From NCBI GenBank assembly GCA_946965045.2, contig OX337242.1:1922001-1986000 (forward strand): a DNA stretch of 64,000 nucleotides. Direction: 5' to 3'. A model generated the notes under the pieces. It saw only the letters and a list, made by a program, of their open reading frames with translations, had not been told where the DNA came from and searched no databases. This DNA is from Epithemia pelagica. Taxonomy: Eukaryota; Bacillariophyta; Bacillariophyceae; Surirellales; Surirellaceae. Of the stretch, positions 60,625 to 64,000 are shown piece after piece. Position numbers and translations under genes: made by a program. Every line of letters begins with the position of its first letter. The stretch's first letter is position 1.

Positions 60625-63600
60625 ATGGGAAAGAACGCCAGCACCACTGCTAACGATACCATCGATCGTACCAAACTCTTTCCTTGGCATGCTCGCTCGA
60701 AAGAAGAGTGCTTCGCCGAGTTGGGAGTTGGTGCCGATCATCAACGTAATGGATTGAGCTTGGCCGAGGCTCAGCAGCGTTTGGAACGCTTTGGTTCCAA
60801 CAAGTTGACCGAAAAAGAAAAGGTGACGCTGTTGCAACGCATCTGGGCTCAAGTGGCCAATGTCCTTGTTGGTATTCTCGTCTTTGTCGCCGTTGTCTCC
60901 GCTACCCGTGCTGCCACAGCCAACAACAGTGAAGACGTTGTCACAAACACCATTCAAGTTGGAATCATTTTGACCGTCATTGTGTAAGAGAACACTGTCT
61001 CGACGATAACCCAAATTTCTCATTTCATTACTGACCATGACGCTAATTTTGTTTATCTTTAGTATCAATACATGCATTGGTATCATTCAGGAGGGATCTG
61101 CCGAGAAGGCCGCCGATGCTCTCAAAGCCATGATGTCCTCAGATGCCTTGGTTGTTCGTGACGGCAAGGATGTCAAGGTTCCTGCTGACGAGATTGTCCC
61201 CGGTGAAATTGTCAAGCTCAGTTTGGGTGACCGTGTTCCGGCTGATTTGCGCATGTTGGAAGTGTCCAACTTGTCGGCATTGGAAGCGGCCTTGACGGGA
61301 GAATCTGTGCCGATTGACAAAACAACTGATGCTATTGATGTGAATGGAGATCCATCGCAAACTCCTCTTGGTGACCGTCACAACATGTGCTTTAGTGCAA
61401 CTCTTGTCTCGCAAGGAGCGGCAATTGGTGTTGCGGTTGAGACTGGAGACAATACGGAAATTGGTACCATCAATGCATTGGTGAACAAGGTTGAGAAGAA
61501 GAAGACCAATGTTTTGGAGCAGATTGATACCGTGTCCAAGTGGCTTGCTGTGTTTATTGCCTTGACTTCTTTGGCTACATGGCATGTGGCCTTTTTCATC
61601 ACGGACGAGTCTGGTATTGACGCCTTGACGACCGCTCTTGTGTGTGCCGTGGCCATGATTCCTGAGGGTTTGGAAGCAATTGTGACAATGACATATGCAT
61701 GGGCTGTGAAGAACATGGCCAAGCAGAATGCCATTATTCGTGCCCTTCCTGCTGTCGAGACTTTGGGCAGTGTGACTACTATTTGCTCGGATAAGACTGG
61801 TACCTTGACCAAGAACGAGATGACATTGACCGCCTTTGTGACATCCGACAAGCGCTTCCGTTTTGATGTCGACGCATCGCAACGTACACCCAACAACTTT
61901 ACAGTGGACAACTCGTATTTGTCAACGCGTGCTGATCACAGCAAGTACATTCGTGCCAGTGAGGTGATTCGTAATGGACCGTCTGCCCAGCGCCGTACAC
62001 GACGTGGACGCAAGGGGACCTTCCCTTATGGTATTACGCAATCTATGCATCCTACTGTTGAAGATCAGGTTCAAGACGTCCAACAAACTTCTGTAGCTGC
62101 TGCAGTTGATATGAGCAGCAACGGTGAACATCCCGATTCCGAGTTCCTTCGCAAAGCCTTGGGTGGAGGTATTTTGTGCTCCAAATGTGTCCTTGGCGAA
62201 GGTGGAGGTCGTAAGGGCGAAATTGGGAACCCAACCGAACTTTCCATTCTTCGTGCGGCCTACTTTGGTGATGTCGATGTGACTGCTGTCAAGGATAGTG
62301 CTCCAGTGGTAGCGGAAGTTCCCTTCAGCTCAGAATACAAGTTCATGGCGACTGTGCATGAGCCGGTTGCCCAGAATGACACCTCTGACTACATGGACAA
62401 GTTGATTGTACACGCCAAGGGTGCTCCTGACCGCATGATTCCACTTTGCAAGTACCAGGCCAAGAGCGGTAGCTTCAAGGAGGAAGACCTTGAACCATGT
62501 GACAAGGACTACTGGATTGAGCAAATTGCGATCTTGTCGTCGCATGGTCTTCGTGTGTTGGCCTTGACCCGTGGTACACTTGAGAAGGGATCTATCAAGG
62601 CCGGTGAACAGCTTGGTCCCGAGTTTGTGCAAGAACGCGGAGAGCCTTGGTTGACAATTGTTGGTCTTTGTGCTATTATGGACCCTCCTCGTCCGGAATG
62701 TGTGGAAGCTATCAAGGTTGCACATGGTGCTGGAGTTCGTGTGGCCATGATTACTGGTGACCACAAGGACACGGCGCTTGCTATTGGAGGTATGCTCGGT
62801 TTGTTGGACGAGGAGCATCAGGAGGCAGTGACGGGTCCTGAGATGGACGCCATGGACGATGAGGAACTCAAGGTAGCCGCCAAGAAGTACAATGTGTTTG
62901 CCCGTGCTTCGCCTAAAACAAGATTCGCATTGTCAAGGCGTTGCAATCACAAGGCGATGTATGTGGTATGACCGGAGATGGTGTGAACGATGCTCCTGCG
63001 TTGAAGGCAGCTGATATGGGTGTTGCCATGGGCAAGGAAGGAACTGATGTGGCACGTGAGGCATCGGAAATGATTTTGGCGGACGATAACTTTGCTACTA
63101 TTGTGTCAGCCGTTCGCGAGGGTCGTGTTGTGTGGGACAATCTCCGCAAGGTGCTTTTGGTGAATACCCCAATCAACAACGCGCAGGGTATGTCAGTTTT
63201 GTTTGGTTTGTTGTTGGGTTTGAGTGAAACTCCTTTGTCATCAATCCAGGTGTTGTATTGTAACTTGATTTGTGCCGTGACATTGGGCTTTGTGTCGGCT
63301 GTGGAACCCGCTGAAGATGGCATCATGAACCAACCTCCACGTCGTGTGGGCAAGCGTTTGATTGGTCGGTTTTTGTTTTTGCGAATTGCGATTGGAACGA
63401 TCACTTTGGTTGCATGCACGGTTGGTTCAGTGTTCTGGACTGAGGACATGGGCTACACTTTGGAGGAAACGCGTTCTCAAGCGTTGAACGTGCTTTCTTT
63501 TGGTGCCATTGGAATTACGGCCAGTGCTCGTTTTGCCCGCAAGAGTGCATTGCACCCACGCAGTTTCCGTGGAAATGCCTTTGCTTGGTGGTCTTACGCT

Positions 63601-63873
63601 ATCATGGCCATGCTGCAAGTGTTTATCACGTACACTCCTGGTTTGAATGAAACCATTTTCACCATGGACCCAATGGATGGCACCCAATGGGGTATTGTGG
63701 CCTTGTTTATGGTTGTTGTCTTTATTGTGATGGAGGTTGAGAAGTCGATTCGTGGCTTCTTGACGGACCGTCAATACTACGAGGAAGACTACGAAGAAGG
63801 CGACATGATGGTTGACAATACGCCTCTTCCATCGGAAGTGAACCGTTTCGGACGCAACGAAATGGCTCACTAA
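60625..63873 (+). CDS. P-type cation-transporting ATPase (type II, bacterial-like), two exons, apparent one-base frameshift
   Basis: This is an ATP-driven cation pump, Ca2+ or Na+ by family. Exon 1 is 60625-60983; exon 2 is 61063-63873; the 79-bp intron is GT-AG. Features in order: N-terminal cation-ATPase domain ([17 protein letters not shown]), actuator [16 protein letters not shown] in membrane helix 4, phosphorylation site [14 protein letters not shown], nucleotide domain, hinge [20 protein letters not shown], and a C-terminal membrane part with [13 protein letters not shown]. The frame breaks at 62915-62919 (CCTAAAACAAG): the family expects [13 protein letters not shown], which needs one more base (G after AAA). 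The rest is perfect on both sides, so this is a sequence error, a polymorphism or a fresh mutation. Length without the break is about 1056 residues. Confidence 0.88.
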
Positions 63874-64000
63874 GGCTATTTCATCATATCAATCTCAGAC
63901 AGACAGGAATTTTGACAACAGCACCTCTTCTTGTCTATCAGGTGCTTCAACGCCACTAGATCAATAACAACTTATGTATAGAAGTTTTACATTTATTAGG

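Noticed and set aside
61139-61882. A 247-codon minus-strand frame with many His and Cys.
   Set aside because: Antisense to the P-type ATPase actuator and phosphorylation regions.
1-64000. CRISPR arrays, bacterial operons, rRNA or tRNA genes.
   Set aside because: The sequence is eukaryotic with spliced genes; no spaced direct-repeat array, rRNA core or convincing tRNA cloverleaf was noticed, though a tRNA scan was not possible by eye.

Overview
The window is nuclear DNA of a stramenopile alga, most likely a pennate diatom. The case rests on gene content: a Copia retrotransposon of the diatom CoDi kind, a type III metacaspase with p10 before p20, a membrane nucleotide cyclase fused to a phosphodiesterase, short GT-AG introns of about 75-190 bp, and several large pentatricopeptide-repeat (PPR) genes. 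The species cannot be fixed from the sequence alone.

Layout. Bases 1-5999 are a Copia element with nearly identical LTRs. Its gag and pol share a frame separated by one UGA followed by a hairpin, and its integrase region is scrambled into two inverted blocks. It sits inside a PPR pseudogene (6000-8735), a recent duplicate of the intact PPR gene at 20092-23595. Next come a 2-oxoglutarate oxygenase fragment, a complete six-exon type III metacaspase (9164-10507) and a protein with repeated RPDDWLGG motifs (11479-12405). A decayed hAT-like transposon spans 12954-19889. PPR genes occupy 20092-27719. The stretch 28530-37666 holds a small cysteine-rich membrane protein, a zinc-ribbon RNase P subunit-like protein, an unknown single-pass membrane protein and a three-exon C-terminal-motor kinesin. 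Then follow a three-exon globin (38182-38888), a five-exon cyclase-phosphodiesterase receptor (40681-44651), a B3GNTL1-like glycosyltransferase (45077-47062) and a sulfotransferase-like type II membrane protein (48705-49853). A second, intact hAT-like transposon (50056-56874) has 15-bp terminal inverted repeats and a perfect 8-bp target duplication. The window closes with a four-helix membrane protein and its truncated tandem copy, and a P-type cation ATPase carrying an apparent one-base frameshift.

The most unusual system is the pair of hAT-like elements. Each carries two convergent genes: a very long hAT transposase (BED-like zinc finger, RNase-H-like core, C-terminal dimerisation region, acidic tail) and a separate protein ending in a helix-hairpin-helix DNA glycosylase/AP-lyase domain of the endonuclease III/OGG1 superfamily, with the catalytic Lys and Asp retained in both copies. 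The downstream element is open in both genes. The upstream element has the same architecture, with one in-frame UGA in each gene and degraded ends. A DNA repair or demethylation-type glycosylase as the conserved partner gene of a cut-and-paste transposon is unfamiliar to me and is the main candidate for an undescribed system here.

The remaining genes are ordinary chromosomal genes with no operon logic. Functions are read from motifs by eye; no database search was run.
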